NCBI GenBank assembly: GCA_902728285.1
Contig: CACVBU010000271.1
Coordinates: forward strand, 2,223,701 to 2,287,700
Source: Clytia hemisphaerica
Taxonomy: Eukaryota; Cnidaria; Hydrozoa; Leptothecata; Clytiidae
Length of the DNA: 64,000 nucleotides
Direction: 5' to 3'
Positions 46,459 to 56,871 of the stretch are shown here, in pieces (position 1 is the stretch's first letter; each line of letters opens with the position of its first letter). The position numbers and the translations under genes were made by a program. The notes beneath the pieces were generated by a model that was given only the letters and a program-made list of their open reading frames with translations, was not told the DNA's origin and did not search any database.

Positions 46459-46946
46459 CTAAAATATATGAAATACATCTTAAATTAAAAGGCTAGATGC
46501 TCGTATGTAACCAAAAGCCTCATAAGGCATAGAAAATTGAAGATACTTCTCTAACTTGTTTCATTTAGTTTGTCAGTGTGTGGAAATATACGAAAAACAG
46601 AAGAAAAAAAAAACGTTTTTGCCCAATTTTGCCCATATTTTTAGTGTGCAATATGCTAATATAGTTAGAATATATTACATAGGCAGCAATCACAAATTCC
46701 TCAATTTTTCACCCTCGTCAGTTGTAAACATTTTTCAGATACCGGGTACGCCACAAAAAAATTTCTCTCTTTAAAAAGTTTTTTCTCGAAATCTGAAAAT
46801 TTTAAAAGAACCATACCTATTCCATTTGTGAGAAGAAAGATAAACTTAAATTTTGATGGTTCATTGTATAAATTTGGTTCATTAGATCGAAAGTTATGCT
46901 CAATTGAATAAAAAAATAACTTTCTCAAAGTGGTCAAAAACGTTAA

Positions 46947-47387
46947 AAATCGACCTATCAAATTAAACAGAAGCATAATTACATGACGCGTCATTATTTT
47001 CGTTTCAGCCATTAAAAATGATAATTAGCTGCCTAAATGACCTTTTGTTTTATAAAGGAAGGTTAAATTTCAATAAAAAGAAGAAAATTCGTCGAAAAAG
47101 GCCAAAAAATCTGGTAAAATTCATAAAAATACATCAAATATGGGTTCCGAGGTACATCCATCCTTACAAAGACTGTATCCAGTCTAGAACCAGAAATATG
47201 AGCAAAATTTCGGTAAAATTAAATTAAAGTGATTTTGATGAAGATTTTAAACCCTTTTGACCCATCATTTTCAAAATTCATGTTACTCATTCAATTGTTA
47301 ATTCATTTAATTACTGAAAAATGCTTTTAATCACGTAAAGGCTATTGCGATTGCCAATTTTAAAATAAAAATTTGATAGGTCGATTT
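46947..47387. mobile_element. TTAA-flanked element with 18-bp perfect inverted repeats
   Basis: AAATCGACCTATCAAATT at 46947-46964 has its exact complement ending at 47387. TTAA is present on both outer sides (46943-46946 and 47388-47391). TTAA targets are used by piggyBac transposases, so this could be a piggyBac-type MITE; the ends do not start with the usual CCC, so this is tentative. No domain in the interior frames. Confidence 0.65.
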
Positions 47388-47436
47388 TTAATCTGTACCC
47401 AACCTTTTTAGTTGCACCAGACTCTAAAATTTAATT

Positions 47437-49020
47437 CTCTACTTGGTTTGAGAAATTCTGTAAGCAGGTTAAAACTCGCCCATTTCTCCTTATTTACGAA
47501 GGCCACCTTTCCCATGTATCAATCAAACTCATTGGAAATACAAGGGTAGAGGATATCACCATCGTTAAACTCCCGCCTCACGTTACCGATAGGCTACAAC
47601 CACTCGATGTAACATGCTTTGGGCCAGTTAAAGGAGGTTGGGAGAAGATTCTGTGCGAAAGAATGAATGTACTGGGACCAAAGGAGACGATAAGAAAAGA
47701 CTCCTTTGTGGACTTGCTATCAACAGTTTGGTACTGTGGGTTGTCCAAAGAAAACATCATTTAGGGATTTCGTTCGACTGGAATCTACTCTTGTAGTAAA
47801 AACAAATACCCAGTTGATCAATTTGATAAAAAAACTCTTGAAACACTACAATACTTGGGTAGAAATGGGTAAGCCAGAAGATTTTTATTACGAGAAAGCA
47901 ATCAACGAGTCGAATCCAACACCTGCTATCCAAGAAGCTTCATCAAGCCAAATAACAGGATCGTCAGCCACCGGGGAAACGAATCCAGCTCCTTCAACTT
48001 CTACAGCCTTGCCAGTACTAAATCTACCTTTAACACCCACAACACCTACCATAACACCAATCAACCCTTTTCAAGAACAGAAATTGATGCCATACTAAAA
48101 TCACTTGGTCCAAAACCGAAACCAGCCGATACCAGGATCTGTTTGGATAGCACAGTGGTCATTAAAACGAACGGAGAATTCAACATCGACTCCCCTTACC
48201 GCCAACAAGTCTTTTGAGGATTTAGCGCGGGAGAAGATCAAAGGTCCTGAAAAGACAAACCCAAGAAAGCAAGAAAGAAAATAGATAGAGATTCCAAGGT
48301 CTTAACAAACGCCGAGTACTTAGAATCCCTCAAAGCCATCGAAGAAGAAGAAACACAAAAAAGAGAAGGCAAAGGAGAGAAAAAAAAAGCAGAGGAGAGA
48401 AAAGAAGCCCAGAAACGAAAAACAGAACAAGCAATGAAAAGGAAGGCGGCAACACGGAAGAAGAAAATAATCGAGTACAAAGAAGAAAATCGAGGACGAA
48501 AAAACCAGCAGCGAAGACGAAGAACAAGAGTTGGAGGAAAGTGAAACGAGTAGCGATGAAGAGACGGAGAATGACATACCAGAAAGTTCCTAAAGCACAT
48601 TTGAAGATGAGGAAGACGACGAAGTAAAACTTATGTCCCTTTGAAAGTCATTGTCACCACCAACACCAGAAAGTGAAGTTATTTAGAAGTGGTACGCCGT
48701 GTTCTACAATACAAAGAAAAAGAACTATTTGTACATTGAACAAGCACTCAATAGATTTTTGAAAGACGAAGGAGGACCGACAGACAAATTATTGATCAAT
48801 TGTTGTTTAAATCCCTCTTTGGAAACACTGATATCCTGGAAATGACTCCTGAAAATCAACAAGACGATATCTCAGCGTTTCACATTTCAGACATTATTGT
48901 TTGGGCTGAAGTCGACCTAATGCGGGGCCGCAGGATGGAGGTTTTTAGCTACATTGAAATCAAATCATTTCTTGAGTCTGTATGTAAAACTGATAGGGAA
49001 GGACTAGCTTTGTATATATG
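47437..49020 (+). pseudogene. Pogo/Tigger-like DDE transposase, C-terminal part, decayed
   Basis: Reads FEKFCKQVKTRPFLLIYEGH, LSHVSIKLIGN, ITIVKLPPHVTDRLQPLDVT and CFGPVKGGWEKIL, then a TAG, then GFRSTGIYSC and NKYPVDQFDK. This is the DDE_1 (pogo/Tigger) core from its second catalytic block on. The second Asp of the DDE triad, normally in DGH, is Glu (YEGH). A Ser/Thr/Pro-rich linker follows in another frame (47706-48098). Next is a Lys/Glu-rich coiled stretch at 48230-48600 with several stops. Last is a tail, NYLYIEQALNRFLKDEGGPT, near 48720, and DLMRGRRMEVFSYIEIKSF at 48918-48975. The N-terminal helix-turn-helix part is absent. Confidence 0.75.
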
Positions 49021-50500
49021 ATTCTAAGTATACAGAATAGTAATCGTACCACGAAATGAAAAAGTAGTCTGTCGTCTTCAACCAGTGGGCCAGAGCGAAA
49101 GAAATATGTCCACATGTTCAAAGAAATTTGCAGGGCATAATCGGAAAATCGGGAAATGAGGTTTTAGCCTGTATCAAAAGTGTTTTGAGCAATGGCCAAA
49201 AATCCAAATCGATTTGACTATTGAAAAAAATTGAAAACAAAATCGATTTGAACTTAAATGATAATATTAATTGATTGTGTTGTAATTTTTATTCGATCGC
49301 AAAATCATTTTCAATCTGAATCTGATTCGCTTTTAATCTTAACTTGAATTACTTTTTTGTTTGTTCATAGAATATAACTTATCTTTTAATGTGAAAATTG
49401 AAAAAAAATAATATTTCAAATGCTTTGTAAAGCTACTACCGTTATAGGATCAATAAACCTAATGGCATGCTAATTTTTTGAGTTGTGTATTAACCTCTAA
49501 AATTTCTAACGAAAAGTGTGCACCAAGATTGTCACCAATGAGTACACAAAACTCGTCACCACGGTTGGTGGGTAGATTCTTCACGAAAAGTTAAAACATA
49601 AAAGATTAGTTCAGTAAACGCACGAGAAGGCCAAAATCTTACCAGCATATACAACTTTTCTCATCTTGGAAGACCTCTAACAAAGTTTTAGTAAAATGAC
49701 GTTAAAATAACTTGTCAGCGATATTTTGAAAACGACGACCGTGTGGGAGTATTGTAATTGAAAAGGTGTAGTTTATTATACTAGACTTAGTTTTTGAGAG
49801 CTCAAAAAAAATCATTTAATGTCTCAAGAGACATAATCACCATGGTATTTGAGCAAGAAAATTGGAGAAAAATATAAATTCATCCACTTTTTTGATTTTT
49901 CAGATGGCTGACGAAAGGTTATGGAAAGAATCTCGAGATATTTTGGTTTAAATATTGAAAATTATCGATATTTTTTGCTGAGCAGTTTTTCAGCATATTT
50001 ATCCACCTTAAAAATTAATATCTCGAGATCTATACATTGAAAGTTGACAAACCATACCAGTTTTGGATACTGCTAATTCCGGGCTATCCAGCTGTTGGAA
50101 TGATATTTTCTGAAAATGCTCCTTGAAAAATGCTGACATCATCGGATAACGCCAAAAACGTCGATTTTTCGCCTTAAAAATGCCATTTCTCGGCACCAGG
50201 TGGTCGAAACTTAACAGATAACCCCTTTTTCTTTATCTACTTTTCACGCTGAATCCGTTGGTAGTTTCAGATATTAGATTTTCAGACTTCGAAAAAACCG
50301 TTAGTAAAGGGACCCTTGATAAGTTCTATCGATTAACTAAAAATCGATTCACTCGAAAACTGCAGGAGATTCGAAGGGCAAATTTTTTTGTCGATTCTAC
50401 ACCCTATTAGGAGCATAATATCAAAAATTTGCCCTGATCTAAGGGGTGCCCTACGAAAACCATTTTAAAGGCCTTTTTTGAATCTCGGACGCTGGTCTAC
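49021..50500. other. No gene seen; repeat shared with 53.4-53.6 kb
   Basis: Bases 49180-49390 (gttttgagcaatggccaaaa followed by aaaatcgattt and many short Asp/Ser-codon-like AT words) resemble 53430-53620 (ttttgagcaatagccaaaag). Inverted tctcgaga motifs lie at 49930 and 50020. No coding content recognised. Confidence 0.45.
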
Positions 50501-50514
50501 CGTCAGATTTTGAA

Positions 50515-51110
50515 GCTACCAACCAATCTTCAAAGGAAAAATTTGTCGTGAAAACCTTTCTACCACAAGTTATGACAACTATGGAAGAAGTCAACAAGGT
50601 AGTTTGTGAGAAGGAAACAAAGGAGACACTAGCAAAAAAGACTATTCAGACCCATGCTCTAGCAAAGAATATTGCATCAAGTTTGAAAAAAATTGTGCAT
50701 TCAAAAGAATGTTGCTGACGAGTTTGGAGAATTTTTTCAATATAATCGTGCTTTGTTGACCGTGAATTTGTAAAATTTATTAATAACGATGGAAAGATCC
50801 TCTATGGTGATGCCAGTAACCTTGAAAGAGAGTTGAAGAACCAATGTCTGGCACACTATTCTCATGTAAAATCAAATGAAAAATTTATGCTTGTTGACAT
50901 ACAGGGCTCTGGCTACATGCTTTATGATCCAGAAATTGCTACGAGTTCAAATGCCATACAACAGAGTCGTTTAAACTTCAATATAGGCAATCGTTCTAAG
51001 GCTGCCATTGATATGTTTATGGCAGGGCATGTTTGTAACAGGTTTTGTAAAATGATTGGCTTGAAGCAACCACCCCATTCAAACGTTTTAATACTTGGAC
51101 ATTGGTTATT
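50515..51110 (+). pseudogene. Alpha-kinase domain fragment
   Basis: Reads SSKEKFVVKTFLPQVMTTME, then QTHALAKNIASSLKKIV and NVADEFGEFFQYNRALL. A frame change near 50700-50770 follows. Then EFVKFINNDG, KFMLVDIQGSGYMLYDPEIA, FNIGNRSKAAIDMFMAGHVC and NRFCKMIGL. DIQGxGYxLYDPEIAT, the GN loop and the H-x-C-N-x2-C zinc site are hallmarks of the alpha-kinase family (eEF2 kinase, TRPM6/7, myosin heavy chain kinase). The central block between QYNRALL and EFVKFINN (usually about 20 residues with a catalytic loop) is missing. The ATP-binding N-lobe upstream is not seen. The 3' half is intact in one frame (50833-51141). A dead or partial gene. Confidence 0.75.
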
Positions 51111-51144
51111 TGTTTTTGGTATGTTCAACTGCTTTATTTAAAAG

Positions 51145-51755
51145 ATTTCGTTTGTTGTATTTGATTACATTTTAGTTGAGCTATGTTCATAGTTACCTTG
51201 TTAATATTTTATAAGGTATATATTACTTGCTTCTAAAAGTTGAATATAGAAAAATTACGTAAGCACTAGCCGGGGGGGGGGGCTTTTTTAATTTTGTTAA
51301 TTAATCTTAATTGTGCATGTTTTATCTGTATGATACCTGAAAGTGGCTAAATTTTTAATTTTAAAACCCAAAAATTTAAGATACTCTTGCTAGAAAATTC
51401 ATCCCAGTGAGCTTCTATTTTCATTGAAATTATTATCTTGAAAATGGTAGTAAACGATAGAGGTCAATAGACTATATTTAAGCTCAAAATAGGTACATAA
51501 TCTTTATCTGTACCAACGTTATTTACAATTTTTTCTTAATTATTTCGTTGGTCTGGGCTGAGAAAATTATTTCATAATTCATAACGTTTGTAATTTGAAC
51601 TGCTTGGTCAAGCTTGTCTACGTCTAGTGGTTTCCTATAATAAATATAGATACGTTCTTGTTTTAGGTGGAAAATTAATCAGCCTAATAACTCTACTGAT
51701 TTTATTCTTATTTTTGGTGGAAAATTAACCAGTCAAATAATTTTGTCGTGTTATT
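51145..51755. other. No gene seen
   Basis: AT-rich. A run of ten or more G at 51270-51280 is a possible MITE remnant; no partner end was found. Confidence 0.4.
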
Positions 51756-51756
51756 T

Positions 51757-53275
51757 TTATTTAATAAGAATCGAATCCGAAAAAATTCTTAAAGCCAATT
51801 TTTTAAAGTACTCACCACATTTTTCCATTGAGTATCTTCTTGGGAAGTCATACATGTGGTTTCGAACACTATCTGCCATATAAGTATTTTTTTGGTGTCT
51901 GATTCTGTGGCTGTTCCATATTAAGTCTTTCAATTCGTCCAAATGTCTCAGAATTATTGGAATCATTATAAAAGCCAACATATCCCTAAATAAAAATGCT
52001 GTGATTTAATTTTTATTCCACGAAAGATATGATATATTTTACACTTTTGCTTTTATTAAAAACGTTTATATTTTTAGTTTTTCTATTTACATTTACATAG
52101 CTTATCGAGAGGGCGGGTCTGAAACCAGCCACAGGCTTAATAATATTTCTTTCAATATTTTTGTATCGTTGATATTATGGCTTAAGTATTATTTTGAATT
52201 GAAGTTTTAGATTTGGCTAACTAACTAACCTGTCCTCGTCACAGTACGGGTCATGAAGTTCCCTCCACCAGCGTTATATCTATAGAAAAATTTAAATCGT
52301 TTGATTAGAGGTTACTATACTATTCGTAATTAGAGTTATTACTATTTTCTTGTGTTTGTCGTTGGCCTATTATGATCATATTAGTAGGATAAGAAAAAGA
52401 TTTTTATACGTTTTTTTACATTTTTTAAAGTGTAAATATTAGAAGAGATTTCATTGTTTCAAAATTTTTATTTTAGAGATTTTATCATTTTAAACACAGT
52501 ACAGAGTATATTTATCCAGCATAGAATATAGATTTCAAAGTTTTATTGTTCCTGAAAAGAAAAACGCATTTGAATTACAGGTTTCATTACCTGATTGGAT
52601 GTACATAGACCAAATTTAACTGACTCTACCAAGTCTTCTAAATCTCCTCTTAAATGACAGTGGATTTGTGCCATAATAGTTGTCTCTGAACCTTTATCCA
52701 TTCTCAAATAATCGGGCACAATTTGGTTATCAAGTAGATATTCGGTATACAATCTGCCAACAACCTCGAGTTTTGAATTTGTCACCCAAACTAAAAAGAA
52801 ACATCATTTTTCTGCTTATTGTGTCCATGCAGCCATATATTGCCAAAGGGAATGTTGAGTTTTGATAACCCATTAATTTGTCGTGCCCGTCAAGTGAAAA
52901 GACCCAATCAGGCCCCTTAGTGACAAAGTGAGTTTTCTTTTTTTTTTCTTAAAACAGGGTCGTCGCTCCTCTAAAAGCTCTGGATTGAATTTGTGCATAA
53001 TTTCGTACACGTGATCACATGGAATTTTGACATCATATTTTTGTCGTTATTTTAGATGTATAGCAGGATACCCCAGCAATCTCCCTGGTCCCGTCAGTTC
53101 CTTGCGTAATATATTTTCTAACTCTTCTACATTTTGGGAAAAGTCGTGGTAGTATATATCAAAAAACCTCAGTCTTCTGTCCAAGGTTCTCAAGCTCCAT
53201 TTGTACATGGGATAATCTCGTTAAACATAATCCAAGACTTCGTCTCTTTTCAAATTTAGCTTACAAGATCTGTTT
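51757..53275 (-). pseudogene. Integrase-core family gene, spliced, decayed
   Basis: Minus strand, in order: NVEELENILRKELTGPGRLL, GYPAIHLK, YDVKIPCDHVYEIMHKFNPE, GPDWVFSLDGHDKLMGYQNS, TFPLAIYGCMDTISRKMMF, then (frame change near 52795) LVWVTNSKLEVVGRLYTEYL, LRMDKGSETTIMAQIHCHLR and FGLCTSNQ. A donor, gtaatg, follows at 52590. Exon 2 (about 52230-52279) reads RWWRELHDPYCDEDR and ends at donor gttagt. Exon 3 (51757-51985), after acceptor tttag, reads DMLAFIMIPIILRHLDELKD, IWNSHRIRHQK and DSVRNHMYDF. This is a retrovirus-like integrase core (D in LDGHDK, D in MDKGSE). The last acidic residue, normally just before WW, coincides with a TAA. Splice sites survive, so the ancestor was a spliced multi-copy gene and not a retroelement transcript. 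Confidence 0.75.
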
Positions 53276-53761
53276 TAAGATTGAAATTATCAGGCCAACT
53301 TCCCTCCATTTCATCATAAGAAGAAATAGAAATTAAAAGCTCGCCTCCTGTCGAATATTTATTTTCTAGGTTGAACGGGACTTTCGCTTGCCCATTGGGA
53401 AATTCCACATAGATTGTTTTGAAGTATACTCAGTTTTGAGCAATAGCCAAAAGTCCTATTCGAATTGAAAATCATTTTCAAACAAAACTGAAATTGAATT
53501 GAATCGACTATATTTTTGATTCTAAATTGAAAGTAATCGCCACAAAAATGAAAATGAACGAAAATAGACTACGAGTCATTTTATTCGTTTTAATTTTTTA
53601 GTTTGAAAAAAAAAAAAAATCACTTGGCAGCGCTCGGCCACCATAGACTACCTCGACCAAGTACTTTTTTCTATTGATGTAAGAAATGCGTTACATTCAG
53701 ATTGGTTACATCTACCATCATTTTCAGGAATGTGTGAAAAAAAAGATTTTATTCAGTGCTC

Positions 53762-53852
53762 TTCCTCCAAACGCAACCACTTGACGTTGCCGTGTTCCGT
53801 GAGCTGAAGGCAAAAATTGAGAAAAATATTTACGGACTGGCGAATGGAGGTA
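53762..53852 (+). pseudogene. Small pogo-type DDE transposase fragment
   Basis: ALPPNATT in one frame, then DVAVFRELKAKIEKNIYGLA one frame over after a small deletion, ending at a donor-like gag|gtaaga. The motif LPPNxTHxxQPLDVxVFxxLK is the third block of DDE_1 transposases. Only about 30 residues remain. Confidence 0.55.
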
Positions 53853-54049
53853 AGATTGAATAAATACAAAAAGTTAGTTTCATGGAATTTAGTAAATGCT
53901 AATGTAAGCGTTCTTTAAAATGTGATTTACGCAAGGCTGAAATCTTTTCGCTTTTTTCTACCTGCAAAGAATATCGGTGAACTCAAAACCGCAAAATTTA
54001 ATGACCACTAATCACGGTTTTCTCGAATTTCTTTCGACCGCCAAAATTA

Positions 54050-54334
54050 GTGCTGGTGAAAATTACAAATACGATTTTTGGTAATCTTTATGGTTGTATT
54101 GAACATTTCGTGGGTTATGTTGTCTTGACAGGAAAGGGGCAATCCTTTTGTGCTATCCCTTGCCCAGACTTTGTTGTCATTTTCGACTCCCATTTACATG
54201 GTGATCATGGAGCTACAATTACAAAACTTTTTGATCAGGAGGACCTTCAAAGAATGATGAACATTGACGTGATCGATATTTATTTTATTGCTGACAAATA
54301 TTCTTTATTTATTAAATCTTGTAATTTCAATTAG
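54050..54334 (+). pseudogene. Possible cysteine-protease-like fragment (DSH motif)
   Basis: The frame reads EHFVGYVVLTGKGQSFCAIP, CPDFVVIFDSHLHGDHGATI and LFDQEDLQRMM before losing character. A beta-hairpin followed by VIFDSHLHGDHGA resembles the Asp-x-His block of peptidase-C76-like or related domains carried by some cnidarian multi-copy genes. The catalytic Cys part is not visible. Low certainty; intact in its own frame. Confidence 0.3.
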
Positions 54335-54339
54335 AAATA

Positions 54340-55480
54340 CAGTTCACGCTCTCTAGTTCGGTAAGCTTCTGTATTTGATCAAATTTCAAAAAAATAAAAC
54401 CTTCACAAAGGTTCTCCCATTTCCGATTCGATTTTGAACCGCTAATGTAACACACGAAGCTCACCTTGTTGTATCCTAATTCACTTCACTCAAACTGTTA
54501 TAACTATTCCCTATGCGTATAAACTAGAGGAAAATGGTCTAACATTTGTTAATTAAGGATTGTTGTGTATTTCGATATGCACTAGACACAAGTAAATATT
54601 ATGCAAAAAAGAATACCAGTTTTGGTAAACTGATAAAATTAGATTGTTTACAAGCATCAACCTCTAAATTGAGTTTGACAGCTCAAGGGTATCATTAGCT
54701 GAATAAAGCCTTTTGTTAAGATTTCCTTCCTCTGGATGAAAAACCTTGCCTCTCCAAGCAGGCGAAAATAGGAGTACTCTTTGAGATATTTTGACAAGGA
54801 AAATCGAACATTTCTCCATCAAGAACAGATCAAGAAATACTATAAGATAACGAATGTGACGAGAAAAACAAACAATACAATGAAAAATTTTAAAAGTTGA
54901 ACAAGGAACAAGAATCACAAAACTCAGCCTCGTATCATCATGGAAAAGAAAAGGTAAATTTGTCCTCATTAATAAAATCTTTAGTGTTCGATGAACAAGG
55001 CGCGATGTAGAAATGACAGTATCGCCTCCGCATGTTTAGATAGGTCTCTTACTATTCGATACATCCTTCACTTTTTTCAAGCCAATGCATATTTATTGTC
55101 TAAAAAAAAAATTTCGAGTCGGGTGGGACACTCCTTTTAACCCCTACATGAAAAAACCTCAATTAGACGCATTTGAGGGATAGAAGCTTTGTTACTCGAT
55201 GTTTTCTTCAAATGTGAAAGAAAATTCGTATCAGGTGGGAATCCCACTCCTTTCAACCCCAGCAGGGGCGGGTGTAGGATTTGGAGGATACCATGCCAAA
55301 ACCAAATTTGCTCTATATAGTATCTAAGGAGGCCCCACCATGGTTGGGGCCGCGGGGCCAAAAAATGTTTGAAAATAGACACTTCTAGAACAGCAACCTT
55401 TTATCAGGTTTACATCAAAATTTTAGTCGGAATTAGTATGAAATGTGAATCTTTTTTCTCATAAAAAGCATTAATTTTCA
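54340..55480. other. No gene seen
   Basis: AT-rich. The phrase ggtgggaatcccactcctttcaacccc near 55235 echoes gggtgggacactccttttaacccct near 55120, in a diverged direct repeat of about 120 bp. Confidence 0.45.
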
Positions 55481-55486
55481 TTGGGT

Positions 55487-56122
55487 ACGATGGCCCCGAG
55501 GTTTCTCCACTTCTAAAAAAAGTTCTGAAAGTTTCAAGAAGAGAAGTAAATATTTCGAGAAGGGAAGTAAAAATTTTAAAAAGGGAAGTAAAATGTCTTT
55601 AAGTATCGAAATTGTGATTAAATTTCTACATTGGCGAGCTGCCAAAATGGTTTTAACCCTTTTTAAATTGTTTAAAGCACAAGACAACGTCTAAAACACG
55701 TGATCCTACAACAAAGATTATATAAATATAAGTACTCTCCCAAAGTGTTTTTATGATTTATGAAAAGCTTTATAACTTTTGTTTAAGGGATAGCTTTAAA
55801 CGTTTAATCACACTAATCAACATAATTGCCATTACAAACATCCTCTGGAGTCTGGTAAGTGGTCTCTCTGTAATAACAATAAACTTTCTACGTCAGGGGT
55901 TGTAATCAAAACCACGTGGTATTTTTGTCATTTTTTACTTCTCTTCTTCATTTTTCAAAGCTTGAAAGAGAAGTAAAAAAATCAAGAAGAAAAGTAAAAT
56001 TTTCAGTGAAGTAATACAAAAAAATTACTTCTCTTCTTAAAATTTTTACTTCCCTTCTTCATTTTTTACTTCTCTTCTTGAATTGTCTTTTTCAAGAAGT
56101 GGAGAAACCTCGGGGCCATCGT
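55487..56122. mobile_element. 636-bp TIR element with GAAGNGAAGTAAA minisatellites
   Basis: Left end acgatggccccgaggtttct followed by ccacttct, right end agaagtggagaaacctcggggccatcgt, an exact inverted match over about 28 bp. Inside each end, gaagggaagtaaa-like units are repeated three or more times, again inverted. Near-identical 8-bp flanks (cattgggt / aattgggg) suggest a target duplication of hAT size. Confidence 0.85.
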
Positions 56123-56129
56123 AATTGGG

Positions 56130-56870
56130 GTTTGGCTTCTCCTTATCTTTTAATCTTTTTAAACCTCGAATTGTTCTTATAAGAAAGTAATAGATAAAAT
56201 ACAATATTATTTTTCTATTTAAGGCTTTCATAATCATGGCAAATTTCTTATAGCTAGTATGAAGTAATTTTAACATAATCGTTCTTTCACTATATAATAA
56301 TAACAAGACAAAATAAAACATAAAACCATATAAACATTTAATGAAAAGCAAACAACAAAAGAGCAAAACAAAGCCATCATTGTTTGAGAGTTTTATCTAT
56401 AGATGTACTGTGTATAACAAGAAACGTGTGTGTATGTATAGCTTGAGGAAGATCTTCTATCAATTTTCAATGTATTACATTTTAAAGATATTACATATTA
56501 CATTATATATACCTACAAATATATTACAAATTCCCACCAAATATAAATTCTTGTTGACACAAAAAAATATTGTATCGGTTTTGAAATTTATTTTACAAAG
56601 TTCTACGATTACGCAAATGAATATAATTAATACACATCCAAATTTAAAACTAGCTACATCAACCAGAACATAGTCAAGTTTCTAAGCAGTCAGTATGCTA
56701 GATGATGTGGAACATTCAGACTGTGATTGACTGCAATTTTCAAGCCAGTACATAAATAATGTTTTCTGCAACCACATCCTTGAAGCATGACCTTCCAGTG
56801 TTTGTACCCTTCATGCATATCCTGTTAATATCGAGCAATCAGTCCTTAGTTAGGTTGATTTTATAAAGAT
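56130..56870. other. No gene seen; upstream of the 56.9-59.7 kb gene
   Basis: AT-rich. Frames on both strands at 56046-56673 show no domain. A promoter for the downstream gene could lie here, but no clear core element was recognised. Confidence 0.4.
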
Positions 56871-56871
56871 A

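Larger units (their letters stand above)
42480..46741. repeat. Segment B of the interspersed duplication
   Basis: Matches 14996-18068 in order and orientation, from ccaattaagctgtaccaa to gtaaacatttttcagatac. Relative to copy A it has extra blocks at about 43160-43530, 43880-44025, 44955-45395 and 45875-46108. The last is a clean MITE insertion. The others may be deletions in A or insertions in B. A 79-codon and an 82-codon frame here are not kept in copy A. Confidence 0.85.

Noticed and set aside
48238..48600. Minus-strand Ser/Phe-rich frames of 85-120 codons
   Set aside because: Antisense shadow of the Lys/Glu-rich transposase tail.
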